From: Canna indica
Lineage: Eukaryota > Streptophyta > Magnoliopsida > Zingiberales > Cannaceae
Direction of reading: 5' to 3'
Length of the DNA stretch: 64,000 nt
NCBI GenBank assembly: GCA_034359265.1
Contig: CP136890.1
Location: 64,667,501 to 64,731,500, forward strand
Shown here: one piece after another, positions 47,181-60,354 of the stretch
Position numbering within the stretch: position 1 is the stretch's first letter
Layout of the letters: each line of letters opens with the position of its first letter
Translations under genes and position numbers: made by a program
Notes under the pieces: model-generated
Databases searched by the model: none
Seen by the model: the letters and a program-made list of their open reading frames with translations, nothing else
Told to the model about the DNA's origin: nothing

Positions 47181-47563
47181 TATCGACAACATAATAAATT
47201 TTTTCTTTAATTTATTATGTTGCAAAATCAGTTAGATGCAACAATTTTTACTCTTTTAAGTGTTAAGATCGAATCTCACATGCTTAAAATTAAAGTTAAT
47301 TTTTATCAAACCCAAAATTGAAGCTAAAAAAGGTTTTTGATTTAATCGCACCATGTTCACTATATGTTCAGATTTTTGTGGATTTTTTTGTGTGTGAGAG
47401 AGAGGCTCCATTAGTTGATCTTGAGCATCTGTGCATTATCAAATCTCATATTGAATCTAGATTTGCGAATAAAAACAAACATCTAGTGATAATTTGCTTG
47501 AGTTAAAGCTCCATAGAAACCTAGCCTATGTTATCATAAACAATCTTTATTGAATCAAAACTT
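47181..47563. other. AT-rich flank after the CACTA element, with a perfect short palindrome
   Basis: CAACATAATAAATT at 47187-47200 is repeated in perfect inverse at 47209-47222 around an 8-base loop. Nothing else was recognised. This sequence does not match copia gag, so the CACTA element is not followed by its target. Confidence 0.6.
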
Positions 47564-49774
47564 TGTCACACCCCAATTTCACAATGGTGTGACCGACCAG
47601 AGTATACAAGCATACCCCGAAGCCTAACTCAAATCACAAACCACAGAGATAAATTAAACTTTTTATTTCAAACTCCAACAACTAACAAAAGGTTATAAAC
47701 GAAACAATCCAATCCTTTGATAAAGAAAGTGCGGAAACATGAATGTTCAACTGAAATAAACTTTAAAGAATATTTTGAAACAATGAATGAAATAAATGAA
47801 CAATAAATCTCACTACAAGACTCTCTCTAAATCCGACCACTATTCTAACTCTAACTTCAACTCGTCACGAGGTCTGCCCTGAACCTACTGCTCCCAGCTA
47901 CGCTACTCAGATACTCCAGTGTTACAATTGGTTCTGTCCTGGTGCTACAAGAAGACAACAAAATAAACGATAAGTCCACATTGGACTTAGTGAGTGGCTC
48001 GATCTTGAGCCTACCACGGTCCATAGTTAACAGTTATATAGAAAGCATAATGACCACATAACAGATAATTTCTACGATACAATGAATAATTTCTTAAATC
48101 TAGAAATAAATCTTTTGTCTATGTAAATTCAAAGCAGTCCATATATATCCCATGCAGAAAAGAAACCACATATTCACACAAGCATATTTCCAAACAATAC
48201 GAGTCGGTCACTAGGGCATGCCCAGTGAGCTTCCCGCCCATGATTCCTGAGCTAGGCAGGCCCTCTAGCCTCAATAACCCCCAATTGGTTGGGAAAACCC
48301 TCCAACTAGTGCCACTACGGGTCGGTCGTCAGTGTGGCTCACTGACGAGCTTCCCGGTCCACACCTCCTCCGCTGATCAGCCTAACCGAATCCCCATCCC
48401 ATCCACACACAAACATGTACAATAAGAAAATAAATACACCAACACCATAAGCACTTAATGTAAAGCAGTATTTCTACACCATATAATTCCAAGTACATGT
48501 TTCCTTACAAGAACGTAGTTTAAAGATTTTCAACTGATGAAATATCTAGATAATACCTGTGATACAACCCCCCCCCCCCCTACACAAGTAATCTCATTGT
48601 ATTCTAATTCATTGCGTCTGTATTTAACACAAGAAAGAAAACATACAAGAGAACGCATAATTGTTAAACTGTATGAGTATCCTAGAGCTTAAGGCATACT
48701 TTAATCTTTTCCATACTAATACAAACACATCAACCGTAGATGCTAATCGAATATGATATAAATAAAAACTTAGAAATAAACTTAACAATTCCTTTATGGC
48801 TACTGCACAACTCCTCTCCCTTTTCTTCCTTCACCAACACTAATCTTCCAATCACCCACTGTTACAACCCAAATAAATCAATGCTTAATTGACTTCATAT
48901 CCAACTTTCCACTTACCTGTACATTGCAGCCACAAGAGAAGAGCATGCGACGCTTTACCTAAGAGCAAGCGACACTATAAATTATTCTCAGGTTCTTCAC
49001 TACTAATTCCTTTAAGTGAACAATTCAATTCAAACAAATCTAATTAAAATCCACTCCCGGATACCATCCACAACCAAGAAAATAATTCAATTCAAATAAA
49101 TCCAATTACAAAAAATCTCATCGCAGCAGGCGGTCACCCCAAAGAAACTACTTTTCAATGCTTAATAATATACATATTGAACCCCAAGTTTAACACAAGA
49201 ATTCACACGAGAAATCATCATCAAATTTCATTGAAGAGAGGATTTAAAATCATCAAGAAATCTCCAAGTTCTTCAAGGCATGGGGCGGCAAAGAAAGGGG
49301 AGAAGGCATGGGTTTTTGCAAAATTTTAACCACTCACAATAAGGAAAAACGAGATGGAAGATGCTCTCCAAGATCCTTGAGCCGAAGATCACCGGCGTCG
49401 GCAACACAATCGGCGGCAATCACCCCCTTTCTTCACTCGTCGCCTCCCCTCTCGAGTTCTTGGATGTGTGTGGTCCTAACAGCCGCACAACTCCAATTAC
49501 TCTTCTTCCTTTTTTTTACATTTTTTCCCCTAACTTAAACCAACCACAATTTCCACTTAACTCGACCAAAACTTGTCTGAATTGGGTTCTGATCGAGTCA
49601 TCGGACTCGACTCGGCTCGACTAATACCCCAAACATAAAATAAAATACTAAACACGCACAAAGGCCTCACCTTAAATCATATTATCCAGCACTTTCTTCG
49701 ACCCGCTCCGATGCGCATCCACATCGTCCCGTTGAAAATAATTAAATTAAATTATAAAAATTACGGGTATAACA
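47564..49774 (-). mobile_element. Solo LTR, gypsy-type, antisense (2211 bp)
   Basis: On the minus strand it starts TGTTATACCCG and ends GGGGTGTGACA. It is flanked by a perfect 5 bp duplication AACTT (47559-47563 and 49775-49779). Its internal block at 48200-48400 is homologous to the truncated LTR at 9116-10345, in opposite orientation. A C10 run lies at 48569-48580. It contains no gag-pol, and small ORFs in it are chance. The gypsy assignment is inferred from the TGTTA..CCC start. Confidence 0.87.
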
Positions 49775-50466
49775 AACTTATTATATGTTATTAAACTATT
49801 GTTCATACAACCAAATATTTGCAAATATAATGAAGCATAAAAAGCATGCATGACATCCAATATATATATTATCTACGAGTGGGATACTTGCATCGCCACA
49901 TTATGGACTTTGAATAATGCAACTTAATTAGTAACAATTTTTCGAAGTATTATAAATCTTTAAACATCATAAAGAGTCAATGAACATAAATAGCATGATT
50001 TACACAATCTTCATGACAAATTAAAATATTTCATCAAATACGTTAAATTAATCACCTAGTAAACACATGCATCCATCAATAAGGTGAATTTGAAAAAACA
50101 TCCATGCCTCTTATATTATATAATTATTTGTAAATAATATTAAAATAGTTATAATCATCAAAACTCGAAAAGATTGCAATGATAGATCATAGATCATGTA
50201 GCGTTTTCTAGTTCAAGACAATTGACACAAGCACCAAGCCAACCAAAAATTGTTATAAAGAATGAATAAGATAAGGAAAGTGCAGCATGACAAAAGTAAA
50301 AAAAAAAGAGAGTAAACATCCCCAACCATCCAACCAATTATTTGTTGAGGATTTCTTGAATTGGCGGCATTTGTTAGTATTTTCTGATTGATCTCCTTTA
50401 ACAACATGTCAACAAATTTGGCATAAGAGATGTGCAAAAGGGGGTTGCATCATATAATGTTGATAT
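49775..50466. other. AT-rich flank, no gene
   Basis: This is AT-rich sequence between two solo LTRs. It ends in GATAT, the left target duplication of the solo LTR at 50467. The minus-strand ORF at 50213-50437 is not protein-like. Confidence 0.5.
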
Positions 50467-51946
50467 TGTTGGCTTAAGGGTCTCTTTTAAGCCTCGATCT
50501 TTATTTTGATGATAACAAATATGTATTTAATCCAAGTGTGAAGTTTTGAGTTCAGGTTGAGGTTGCGATAAGCATGCCAAGTCCGTTCAAACGAGACGAA
50601 AGAAAAGATCGTCAAAGGAACGGAAGAAGAAAACATTGAAGAAAGGCTCGAGCTTAGATCAAGTAGAATTCATGTAATATACCCCTAGGATAAGTTTATC
50701 CCAAGCCAAAATTATAAAGTTATCCAAGTTGAAACTTGAAAACTAAATCCATAAAAAAGGGCATGTAAAAATCCAAGAAGAAGTCAGCCTCAGCCTGAGT
50801 TCGATCGACCCATCGGTCGACCGAACAAGGCAGTAGTCTGCCAAGCAGCCTATTCGGTTGATCGAACGGTCGATCGAATGATGATAAAAACTGGCACTAG
50901 CCATTCGGTCGACCAGTCGATCGACCGAAGTTGGCGAAGCAATCTACGCAAGGCTGCGTCGGTCGACCGACCGCAGCAAAAAATGGGCATATGGTCACCG
51001 ATCAATCGATCGATCGACCGGATTGGAGATCACTTGTCGCGCGACCCTGGCTCCATTGATTCGGTCGACTGACTGGTCGATCGAATATGGGATCGATAGT
51101 TTCCGTCAGTCGATCGACCCGTCGATCGACCGAGCTCTCTCATACAGCCAGTGGTCGCATTGGCGGTCGATCAATCGGTCGACCGACCGATCGAGACCGA
51201 TCGATCGGCCAGCGACCCCTGAACGGCTTCAACGACTATTCTTTTACCCGTTAAACGAACCGTTCAAGTGAGGGGTTATAAATACCCCTCACCTAACTTC
51301 TTTACTGCTTCTTAGAACTTTTATCGACAAATTAAATAAGTTTTTGAGCCTTCATTAAGATTGAATTCGTGCGCGCCCTCTGCTTCCGTCGATAACTCAT
51401 TTCGAGCGCTGCTTCCCTACTTCCTTCAATCTTGTTGCAACACAAAGAGTCATCTTCCTGCAAGTTGGAGATGTGAAGGCGGTGGAAAGGAGCGTTGGTT
51501 CATTTTACATTCTTAAGTTCTTTCCTCTGTATTTGACGTTTATTGTAAACTTATTTTCCATTTGAGATAGCTGCTAGGTGTGCTAGGAAACACATAGGGA
51601 TAACTTTATAGGATTATTTTTTGCCTGGGTGAATAGGATTGATGTATTCTCAAAGTGTTAAGAAGAGTGTCCTCATTGTATTCAAAGGAAAACACATATT
51701 CTATAAAGTAGTGATTAGAATTCCATGGTGAGAAGCCAAGATAGTGGAGTAAGTAGTTGGTCGAACCACTATAATTACTCTTGTTTGCATTGCTTATTTG
51801 CTTGTCTATCATTGCTATTTATATTTGATCACATTTATCATTAAGAGACAATTGCATTAAGTGTAGCTAAAATTGAGTAAGAAAAAAATATAGAAAAAGA
51901 AGACAGACACTATTTACCCCATTCTAGTGTCAGATTTCACACAACA
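50467..51946 (+). mobile_element. Solo LTR, complete (duplication copy 2, 1480 bp)
   Basis: It begins TGTTGGCTTAAGGGTC and ends CACACAACA, flanked by GATAT (50462-50466) and AATAT (51947-51951), a target duplication with one changed base. From 50485 on it matches the truncated copy at 34216. Having natural flanks on both sides, this locus looks like the original and copy 1 the derivative. The promoter box GGGGTTATAAATACCCC is near 51273-51289. Confidence 0.9.
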
Positions 51947-52627
51947 AATATATTTGATTATATGCTATTCCCCTTTCTTTTTCTTCATAATTTTTTCTTT
52001 ACTTAAGAGGAAATAATAAAATATAATGAGACAGAATCGATCTTAAATTTACAATAAAAATTGTATTAAAATAAAATTAACTTTTATTTTAAGAATTGTA
52101 TTAAAATAAAATAGTTTCATAGAGAAAACATTTAATTTAAAATATTTTTAAAAATTTGCAACTAAATACATAAAATCATAAATTAATTATCTCAAAATAA
52201 TTTAGAGTTAACCTCTAATATCCTAGGAACCTTTCTTTTTGATTAATTAATTAATTAAATAATTCATATAAATAAGAAAATAACATCTCATTTATCATAA
52301 TCCAAAAAGTAACATACATCAAATTGGCATTTAATTCTTGGATATCTATTAGTATAATTTGATTGATTAAGATAGTCTAGGAGAATTTGACTCTTGTTTG
52401 ATAATTCTATCTTGAAAAGCTTAAATTTGAGTTAAAATGACAAAAGAACCCATGATAATAAAATAATATAAAATATATTATTTTATACAATTAGAAATGG
52501 ACATTTAAATATATTATTTTATACAATTAAAATTGGAAATGCTTAATTGAAAAGACTCAAAAAAAAATAATCAACTGCCATACATTAGAATTATGACATT
52601 CAATTATAGTAATTAATTATAATGAGT

Positions 52628-52658
<31 letters not shown>

Positions 52659-53622
52659 GTGTGTGTATTTAGTTAAGTTTTGATTTCAAATTTAAAATAA
52701 AAGTGAAAATCATATTTAAAACAAATATATATTTTTTATTATATAATTATATAAATTAAATTAAATTAATATATATTATTTTGCTCTACGTTTATAATTT
52801 TTTACCTATATGATATTTGTTAGCATTCTCATTTATTTAGGTATGAATATTAGTACTAAAAGTATAATTTACTTTATAATTTTAATATTTTTTATAATTT
52901 TAAATTTATTTATATTTTAAATTATATGTATACATAATTATGGAACACGTGGATTTCGACTAGTTAATAAAAAGAATAACATCAATCATAAACACTTCAA
53001 GTATTTTTTTGCAAAAAATGAAAAAAATACTATATGAAGCTATGTATTACAATCAACTCAATTATATTCGTTCTGAAATTTAAATTTTTCTCATGAAATG
53101 CAAAATTTAGAATCAAAAAATTGAAATGTAAAAAATATAAATTAAACTAAATTAATGAAAAGTGAACTATTTAATTAATAATATAATCAAAAGATAGTAA
53201 CTTAATAAAAAAAATAAAAATAAAAAATAAATTTAAAAATAATACAAATATATATTAACATATATAATACATATTAATACTATCAAAATAGAAAATAAAA
53301 TAATTTTTTTATTAAAATAATATATGATGATGACGACGAGTCGACGAAAACAACAACAAAAATAAAATAGAAAATAAAAATAAAAGTAGAAAGTAAAAAT
53401 AGTAATATATAATTGATAAAGTGACAAAATGTATATTTATATAATGTATATTAAAAAGTTCTAGACAAACTGCAATGATGAAATCTTATCTTTTTACTAA
53501 CGAAGGTTCACAAAAATTTAAATTAATTTAAAATTTAAATTTGATTAAAATAAAATCTTATTATAAAGATGAGATCGATACGAAGCATAAAATTTTTTAT
53601 TCGAACCAAACTTTTTTTTTTT
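51947..53622. other. AT-rich spacer (copy 2)
   Basis: This is the duplicate of 35678-37349, with a longer GAGAGAG run (52642-52659). No gene was found. Confidence 0.6.
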
Positions 53623-55585
53623 GCAAGAAAAAAAAGGAAACTTATATTACTCTAAAGTATCCAGGACCATAACTATCCCTTACAATGATCTGTTCAAGCT
53701 CAGGTGGTCTTATAGATGACCAAACCTGAGAAGTACGAGAAGATCTAGCACAATTTTCAGTCCAGTGGGCTGCTTGGTTACACTCACGAAGTACAAATTT
53801 GAAATTAATAAAGTTACACACAGATAAGATATCAAAAATATTCAACACTAGAGCTTGAAGTTTTCCAAGCTGGGCACGTACGCTTAGCCAAGCTTTCTAT
53901 AAGCATCTTTGAATCTGATTCAAAAATAACATTCATATAATTCTTTTGCAGGGCAACAAGGGCAGCTTCCTTAATAGCTAAGGTTTCTACATATAAAACA
54001 GAGTTAGTACAATGAAAATATTTACTGGCTGCAAAAATACATTCATGTATGTGATTTCTAGCAATCAAACCTATACCAATACTGTCACCATTAGGGATGG
54101 CAATATTACCCGTACCCGCGGATATTTACCCGACACGGGTCGGGTATGATAAACATATTATACCCACGGGTACGGGTACGGGTATAAATTTTTACCCATT
54201 TAATAAACGGGTACAGGTATGGATACTATACTATCCACACCCGCGGATACCCGCTACCCGCCAATATATATGAAAAATTAAATTTATAATTTTATATATT
54301 AATATTTAATGGAAAATTTAAAAATAAATCTAAATATAATATATTTTTAGGGATATCAATTTCCAATTTTAATTGAAAGTACTTTGATTTTAAATTTAAT
54401 TTTAGTTTTAAATTTAATGTTGCATAAATGATTATTTATATTTCTTAAGATAATTTTATGATTTAGAATTTAATTATTACGTAGTTTATTTTATGGATTA
54501 ATGTTTCTCAACCAAGTTATTAATAGTGGTGAAATGAGAATCATTGGTGGTATACTATTATAATAAAATAAAAATTCTTGTCATATATTAAATGGGTATC
54601 CGCGGATATCCGCGGGTATCAATTATCCGCAAGGGTGCGGGTGATGGATATCCATCGCGGGTGCGGGTGCGGGTACGGGAGACGGGTTTAGTAAACGGGT
54701 GCGGGTGCGGGTGTGGCACTATCCGCCCCGAACCCGCCCCGTTGACATCCCTAGTCACCATCAACAGAAGCATCATAGTTGATCTTAATAGTATTTGGAG
54801 GAGGAGGAGACCATTGACACAGCTTAGGGGTTTTCCTTACCCCATTACCCTCAGGAATATGGGTATGATGCATAGCCTTGAGGAAGGCTAGAATTTTCCT
54901 CATTAAGCATTGAGGGGAAATCTGTCTCACCTGATGCAACCTATCATTTCTAGAGAACCAAACAAATCACCAGGATACGACAATCGACTTCCTACTTAAA
55001 GGATGAATTGAATCATCATTAAAAAGTAGGATGTTACTATCAAGCATCCAAGTGGATTTATCAGGAAGGGTAAAAGGGATATGATTTTGCAGAAGGCTGA
55101 AGACAGTGGCGGTGTAAGTGCAATGGCAAAAGAGATGTTCAACTGTTTCAGAATGATTTCCACAGAAAGTGTAATGATCATTTGGAGAAAAGCCAATGTA
55201 GTGGAGTATGTAGTTGGTAGGAGTTTACCATGAATGATTTTCCAAAGAAATTTTTTAATCTTGGTAGGAATATCTATCCTACACAAGTTATTCCAATTAA
55301 AAGAAGGGAGATTTGAAGGCAACTTAGAGTTAAGAAGAAATGAGTAGGCAGCAGCAATGGTAACATTTCCCCTAATGCTATCAGTCTATATCCATTTATC
55401 ATCATAGGGAACCCAAGCAAGTCAAGAGTAGTAATCTGTTCCCAATTTATCCTGCCAAATATCTCAAGACCCACCTCATGATTCCATCGTTGATCAGTGA
55501 TCAACAAGCTAACCTTGGTATCCAAATTTATATTATGGGAGTTTATAAAGGTAGGCTTTAAGCAGAGGGGGGTTTCAAAATACCA
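53623..55585 (-). pseudogene. Minus-strand LINE 3' part with nested MITE (copy 2)
   Basis: This is the duplicate of 37350-39312, with the same frame breaks. It is interrupted by the copia element after TACCA (55581-55585). The coding sense resumes on the far side of copia at 63873: SILVDNW there joins to YFETPLCLKP here. This proves that copia entered a longer LINE. Confidence 0.88.
54092..54753. mobile_element. hAT-like MITE (copy 2)
   Basis: This is the duplicate of 37819-38480, with the same GTCACCAT 8 bp duplication at 54084-54091 and 54754-54761. The MITE entered the LINE before the segmental duplication. Confidence 0.9.
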
Positions 55586-57058
55586 TGTTGGCTTAAGGGT
55601 CTCTCTTAAGCCTCGATCTTTATTTTGATGATAACAAACATGTATTTAATCCAAGTGTGTAGTTTTGAGTTCAGGTTGAGGTTGCGATACGCATGCCTAA
55701 TCCGTTCAAACGAGACGACGGAAAAGACCGTCAAAAGAACGAAAGAAGAAATCATTGAAGAAATGCTCCAGATTAAGTCAAGAAGATTTAATGTAATATG
55801 TCCCTAGAATAGTTTATCCCAAGCCTAAAATATAAGGTTACCCAAGTTGAAACTTGGTAACCAAACCCTTAGAATTGGCATATAAAAATACAAGGAATTA
55901 ATCATCCTCAACCTGGGATCGGTCGACCGGTCGACCGATCAAGGCAATAAAATGGCGATGCAGCCCATTCGATCGACCGACTGGTCGACCGAAGATCGCA
56001 AGAAATTGGCAGAAGCCATTCAGTCGATCAGTCGGTCGACCGAATGTCGCGAAGGGGAAATAGCTGGGCTGCATCGGTCGACCGATTGGTCGGCCGACAG
56101 AGGCAAAAGTTTGGCAGAAAGGTAGCGGTCGACCAATCGATAGAGCGACCTAAAGATGGCCTCTATCGCGTGATTCACTGCAGCAATTCGATCGACCGAT
56201 GGGTCGATCGAATATCGGAAGAAATATTGGCGGTTGACCCATCGGTCGACCGACCTCTCTCAGCTGCAAGCGGTCGGACCTAGCGATCGATCCGCTGGTC
56301 GACCGACTGATAGACCGGACTTGCGATCGAACGGCTTCAACGGTCGATTTTTTATCTGTTGAACGGCCGTTCGGCTGAGGGGTTATAAATACCCTTCACC
56401 AAACTTCATTAAACACTTTTTGCAAAACTTATTTGAGCATTAAAAGTGAGTCTTAAAGCCTTCATACGAGATACACCTGCACGCGCCTCTCTGCTCCCAG
56501 TTTCGACTTCATCAGGCACTGATTTCTTCTCTTCAACCTTGCTACGTTCATTGAAGTCTTCTTCCAGTTGCAAGTTGAAGACGAGAAGACGGTGGAAAGA
56601 AGCTTGGTTCAAATTTTTTCTTCATTAGCTCTTTCCTAAAGTTTGTAATTTATTGAATCTTGTTTTCTTGTTAAGATAGCTTGCTAGGTGTGCTAGGAAA
56701 CACTTAGGGTAAACTTTGTAGAAGTGTGTTTTGCCTAGGTGAATAGGATTGAGGTGTTCTCCAAGTGAGGGAGAAGGGTGTCCTCATGTGTATTCAAAGG
56801 GAAACATACATTCTATAAAGTAGTGTTTAGAAATCCTTGGTAAGGAGCCAAGGTAGTGGAGTAGGCGGTTGGCCGAACCATTATAAATTGATTTGTTTAC
56901 ATTGCTCTTTACTTGCTTTCATGATTGTGATTGAATTGTGATCATATCATTCATTAAAGAACAATTCCATTAAGCTAAGACAAAATTAAGTTAAAAGAAA
57001 TTGAAAAGGGGGATTGACACTATTCAACCCCCCTTCTAGTGTCAAGATCCATCCAACA
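55586..57058 (+). mobile_element. Copia 5' LTR (copy 2)
   Basis: This 1473 bp LTR has TGTTGG...CCAACA termini. Palindromic GGTCGACC clusters lie at 55920-56320 and a promoter box GGGGTTATAAATACCC near 56379-56394. The R-U5 half contains TGCTAGGTGTGCTAGGAAACA and TAGTGGAGTAGGCGGTTGG, which are conserved through the family. Confidence 0.93.
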
Positions 57059-57059
57059 A

Positions 57060-57072
57060 TTGATATCAGAGC
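57060..57072 (+). other. Copia primer-binding site
   Basis: TTGATATCAGAGC, two bases after the 5' LTR, is a one-mismatch version of TGGTATCAGAGC, the complement of the initiator tRNA-Met 3' end that primes most plant copia elements. Confidence 0.8.
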
Positions 57073-57115
57073 TAGGTAGTAGGCTAAGATTTAACCATCT
57101 TCCCTACAAGTCATC

Positions 57116-58747
57116 ATGTCTAGTGAAATTCAACTAGCACAAGGGTCCTCTACTAACACTCCACCACTATTCGATGGGAACAACTATGCCTATTGGAAGA
57201 TTCGCATGAATGACTTCCTTCAATCCTTAGGCGTGGATGTATGGAGGATGATCCTAGTAGAGTATAAACAACCTGATAAGGATATGGATAAATGGGACCA
57301 AGAGAAAGTTAGGCTCTTTAATGCAAATGCCAAGGCCGTCAATGCTCTATATTGCGGTCTATTAATTAATGAATTCAATAGGATCTCTACATGCAAGTCC
57401 GCATACGAAGTGTGGAAGGTCCTAGAGACCACCTATGAAGGGACTTCACAAGTAAAGGAATCCAAAATCAATTTACTCATGCATGACTATGAAATGTTTA
57501 AAATGCTTTCACATGAGTCTATTGATGCCATGCATGCTAGGTTTTAAAATATTACGAATAGCTTAGCTAACCTTGACAGGGAGATAAGGGAAGAGGAGAA
57601 GGTAAGGAAGCTCATTCGTTCCATTCTAAAATCTTGGGAATCCAAGGTGACGGCCATCATGGAAGCCAAGGACTTGAGCACGATAAAGATTACCGAGCTC
57701 ATTGGGTCTCTCATGACACTTTAAACCCACATGAAGCAATACCAAGAAAAAGATGCTTCTAAAGGCAAGGTCATTGCCTTAAAAGCATCGCATAGAGCCA
57801 AAGAGACATCGTCATCAGAGGAAGAAATGAATGACCTTGAAGAAATGGCAATGCTTGCAAGGAGGTTCATGAGCTTCATGAAGGGAGGCATGAGAAAAGG
57901 AAGAAGTGGCTACACGTGTTACAACTACAACAAGATGGGGTACCTAAGGAAAGATTGCTCGCTTCTAAAGATGGCCACTACCTCCAACCCTCACAAGAAA
58001 GAAAAGTACAAAAAGAAGAAGAATACAATGATGGCTATATGGGATGATAGGCCTCATCAAGTGAAGAAGAGGCCGACAAGGAGTGAGAAAGCAACATTTG
58101 CTTGATGGCAAAGGATGATGAGGTAAGATTTAATTTTGGTGAAACTTCATTTACTCAAGAGGAATTGCAAATTGAATTTGAGCAAATACATGATGAGTTC
58201 ATAGCAATTAGGAGAAAATTTAAAGATCTCAAAAAGGACAATAGATCCTTAGAAATTGAAAATGATATATTATTACTCTCTTGCAAAGATCTTAGGAAAG
58301 AGGTAGACAATCTTAAGGTAGAAAAGTCCACCCTAGAAAAGGCCAAGAATGACCTAGAAATAGATAATGAAAAATTAGAAAAAGAAAACAAGTATCTATG
58401 TGATACAGTAGAGTAGTTAAATGATAGCATGCTAACACTAAAGAAAGAACTTTGCATGCTCAATGAAAAAAATGACAACTATTCAAAATGTTATGCCAAA
58501 AGTTGTCAATAAAAAGAAATCATCACACTCCCATGCTCTCACACACACACAAAGAAAATTTTATGATAATTATTTTTCTTGTGATATTTTTAGCCATATG
58601 GCCAAAGATTGTGCATTAAGGAGGAACTCACATGCAAGATTCACATGTGTTTCAAAAGTGACTAACACTCAAGGACCCAAGAAAATTTGGGTACCTAAGA
58701 AAGTGTCTTCTCCTTTTGTAGGTGGAGAAACATCCTCAATCAAGTAG
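57116..58747 (+). pseudogene. Copia gag, broken
   Basis: The frame starts MSSEIQLAQGSSTNTPPLF. Stops in frame lie at 57545-57547 and 57722-57724. A zinc-knuckle remnant CYNYNKMGYLRKDC lies near 57914-57955, and a one-base deletion near 58092 shifts the frame. The coding sense then continues from 58102 as a strong coiled coil (LQIEFEQIHDEFIAIRRKF, then LRKEVDNLKVEKSTLEKAK) to a TAG at 58414-58416. A second Cys-His knuckle remnant (SCDIFSHMAKDC) lies in another frame near 58580-58617. Confidence 0.85.
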
Positions 58748-58760
58748 GAGTAATTAGATC

Positions 58761-60354
58761 TTGGATAGCGGTTGCTCGAAGCACATGACGGGAGATATCA
58801 ACTTGTTCGCAACCCTATCAAGTAAAGATGGTGGAAATGTCATATTTGGAGACAATGCCAAAGGTAAGATTGTTAGCATTGATGACATAGGTATACTCCC
58901 TTACCCATGTATCAAAAATGTTTTGTTAGTTGATAGTTTAAAGCATTATTTGATTAGCATATCTCAACTATGTGATAATGGGTACATAATTATTTTTGAA
59001 GCATCTAAATGCATTATTAGAAGTACACTTTCAAACGATATCATGTTCATAGGAAATATGCAAGAAAATGTATACACCCTAGAATTAAATGTCCTGCCCA
59101 ATCCTCATGTTAGATGCTTAGTAGCCATGGAAAATGATTCTTGGTTGTGGCATAGAAGGCTAGGACATGCTAGTATGAGTCTCATCCAAGAGATATCTAG
59201 AAAAGACTTAGTAAAAGGCTTACCTAAGATAAAGTTTGAAAAAGATAAACTTTGTGATGCATGTCAACTAGCTAGGTAAGCAAATAAAGTCTTCATTCCA
59301 TAGTATTAATCAAGTTAGTACATCTAGAATTCTAGAGCTTGTACACATGGATCTCTTTGGTCCATGTGATGTAGCTAGTCTAGGTGGAAAGCTTTAATGC
59401 TATGTTTTGGTTGATGATTTTTCGAGATTTACATGGGTTTTCTTTTTGGTAAAGAAAAATAAAATATTTGAGTTTTTCAAAAAATTTGCAAAAATGATTT
59501 GAAATGAAAAAGGAGTTTATATTTTGAAAATTAGGAGTGATAATGGAGGGGAGTTTAAAAATGAAAACTTTTCCGAGTTTTCTGATGATTTAAGTATTCA
59601 ACATTCCTTTTCTTCCCTTAGGACCCCTCAACAAAATGGGGTGGTTGAGAGGAAGAATAGAACCCTACAAGAAATGGCTAGGACCATGTTGTGCGAAAAT
59701 AATTTATCTAAATATTTTTGGGCCGAAGCCATAAATACTTCTTGTTATGTTCTTAATCGTATTTTATTAAGACCAAAAATCAAGAAAATACCTTTTGAGC
59801 TTTGGAATGGTAAAATCCCAAATGTGGGATATTTTCATGTTTTTGGATGTAAATGCTTTATTTTAAATACTAAGGAAAATTTAGAAAATTTTGATTCTAA
59901 ATCCGATGAAGAAATTTTCCTAGGTTACTCCAAAAGTTCTAAGGCTTATAGAGTTTATAACCGTAGAACTATGATAGTTGAAGAATCTATGCATGTGACT
60001 TTTAATGAAACTAATGATTCTTCAAGAAATGTCAAGATTGTGAATGTAGGTGAGGAGCTTGAGGATCTCACACTTTATGATAAGGAAGTGGAGGATGAAG
60101 ATAATGAGGAGACCCAACATGAAGAACCTCTATCCTCAAGTCAACCTCAAGTTGAAGGTGAAGAAGAAGAAGCTCTACCACCTCTCCCCAAGAAATACCG
60201 ATTGGTAAAAGATCATCCAATGGACCAAATCATTGGAGAGCCTTCAACAGGAGTGGTAACACGTTCTAAACTTAAAAATTTATGTCAATATGTAGCTTTT
60301 GTCTCTCAAGTAGAGCCTAAAAATATTAAGGAAGCTATAGAAGATGGGTTTTGA
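58761..60354 (+). pseudogene. Copia protease and integrase, broken
   Basis: The protease box LDSGCSKHMTGD opens the frame. GAG-pre-integrase (LWHRRLGHASMSLIQEI, then CDACQLAR with the zinc-binding His/Cys) ends at a TAA at 59277-59279. The integrase core follows across frame changes: HMDLFGP, VDDFSRFTWVFF, then RSDNGGEF and TPQQNGVVERKNRTLQEMAR in the frame from 59524, and the C-terminal VFGCKCFI and KSDEEIFLGYS. A TGA at 60352-60354 interrupts the frame again just before the RT domain. Confidence 0.87.

Larger units (their letters stand above)
50485..58243. repeat. Segmental duplication, copy 2 (7759 bp)
   Basis: This matches 34216-41971 in the same orientation, offset by 16269 to 16273 bases. 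Differences seen include an extra AGAG in the microsatellite near 52640, a handful of substitutions, and a one-base deletion near 58092. Unlike copy 1, both its ends run on into natural sequence: the solo LTR start on the left, the rest of the copia element on the right. Confidence 0.93.

Noticed and set aside
34216..58243. One 16.3 kb tandem repeat unit
   Set aside because: The offset is 16.27 kb, but only 7.76 kb matches. The 8.5 kb between the copies (CACTA and flank) has no second copy.
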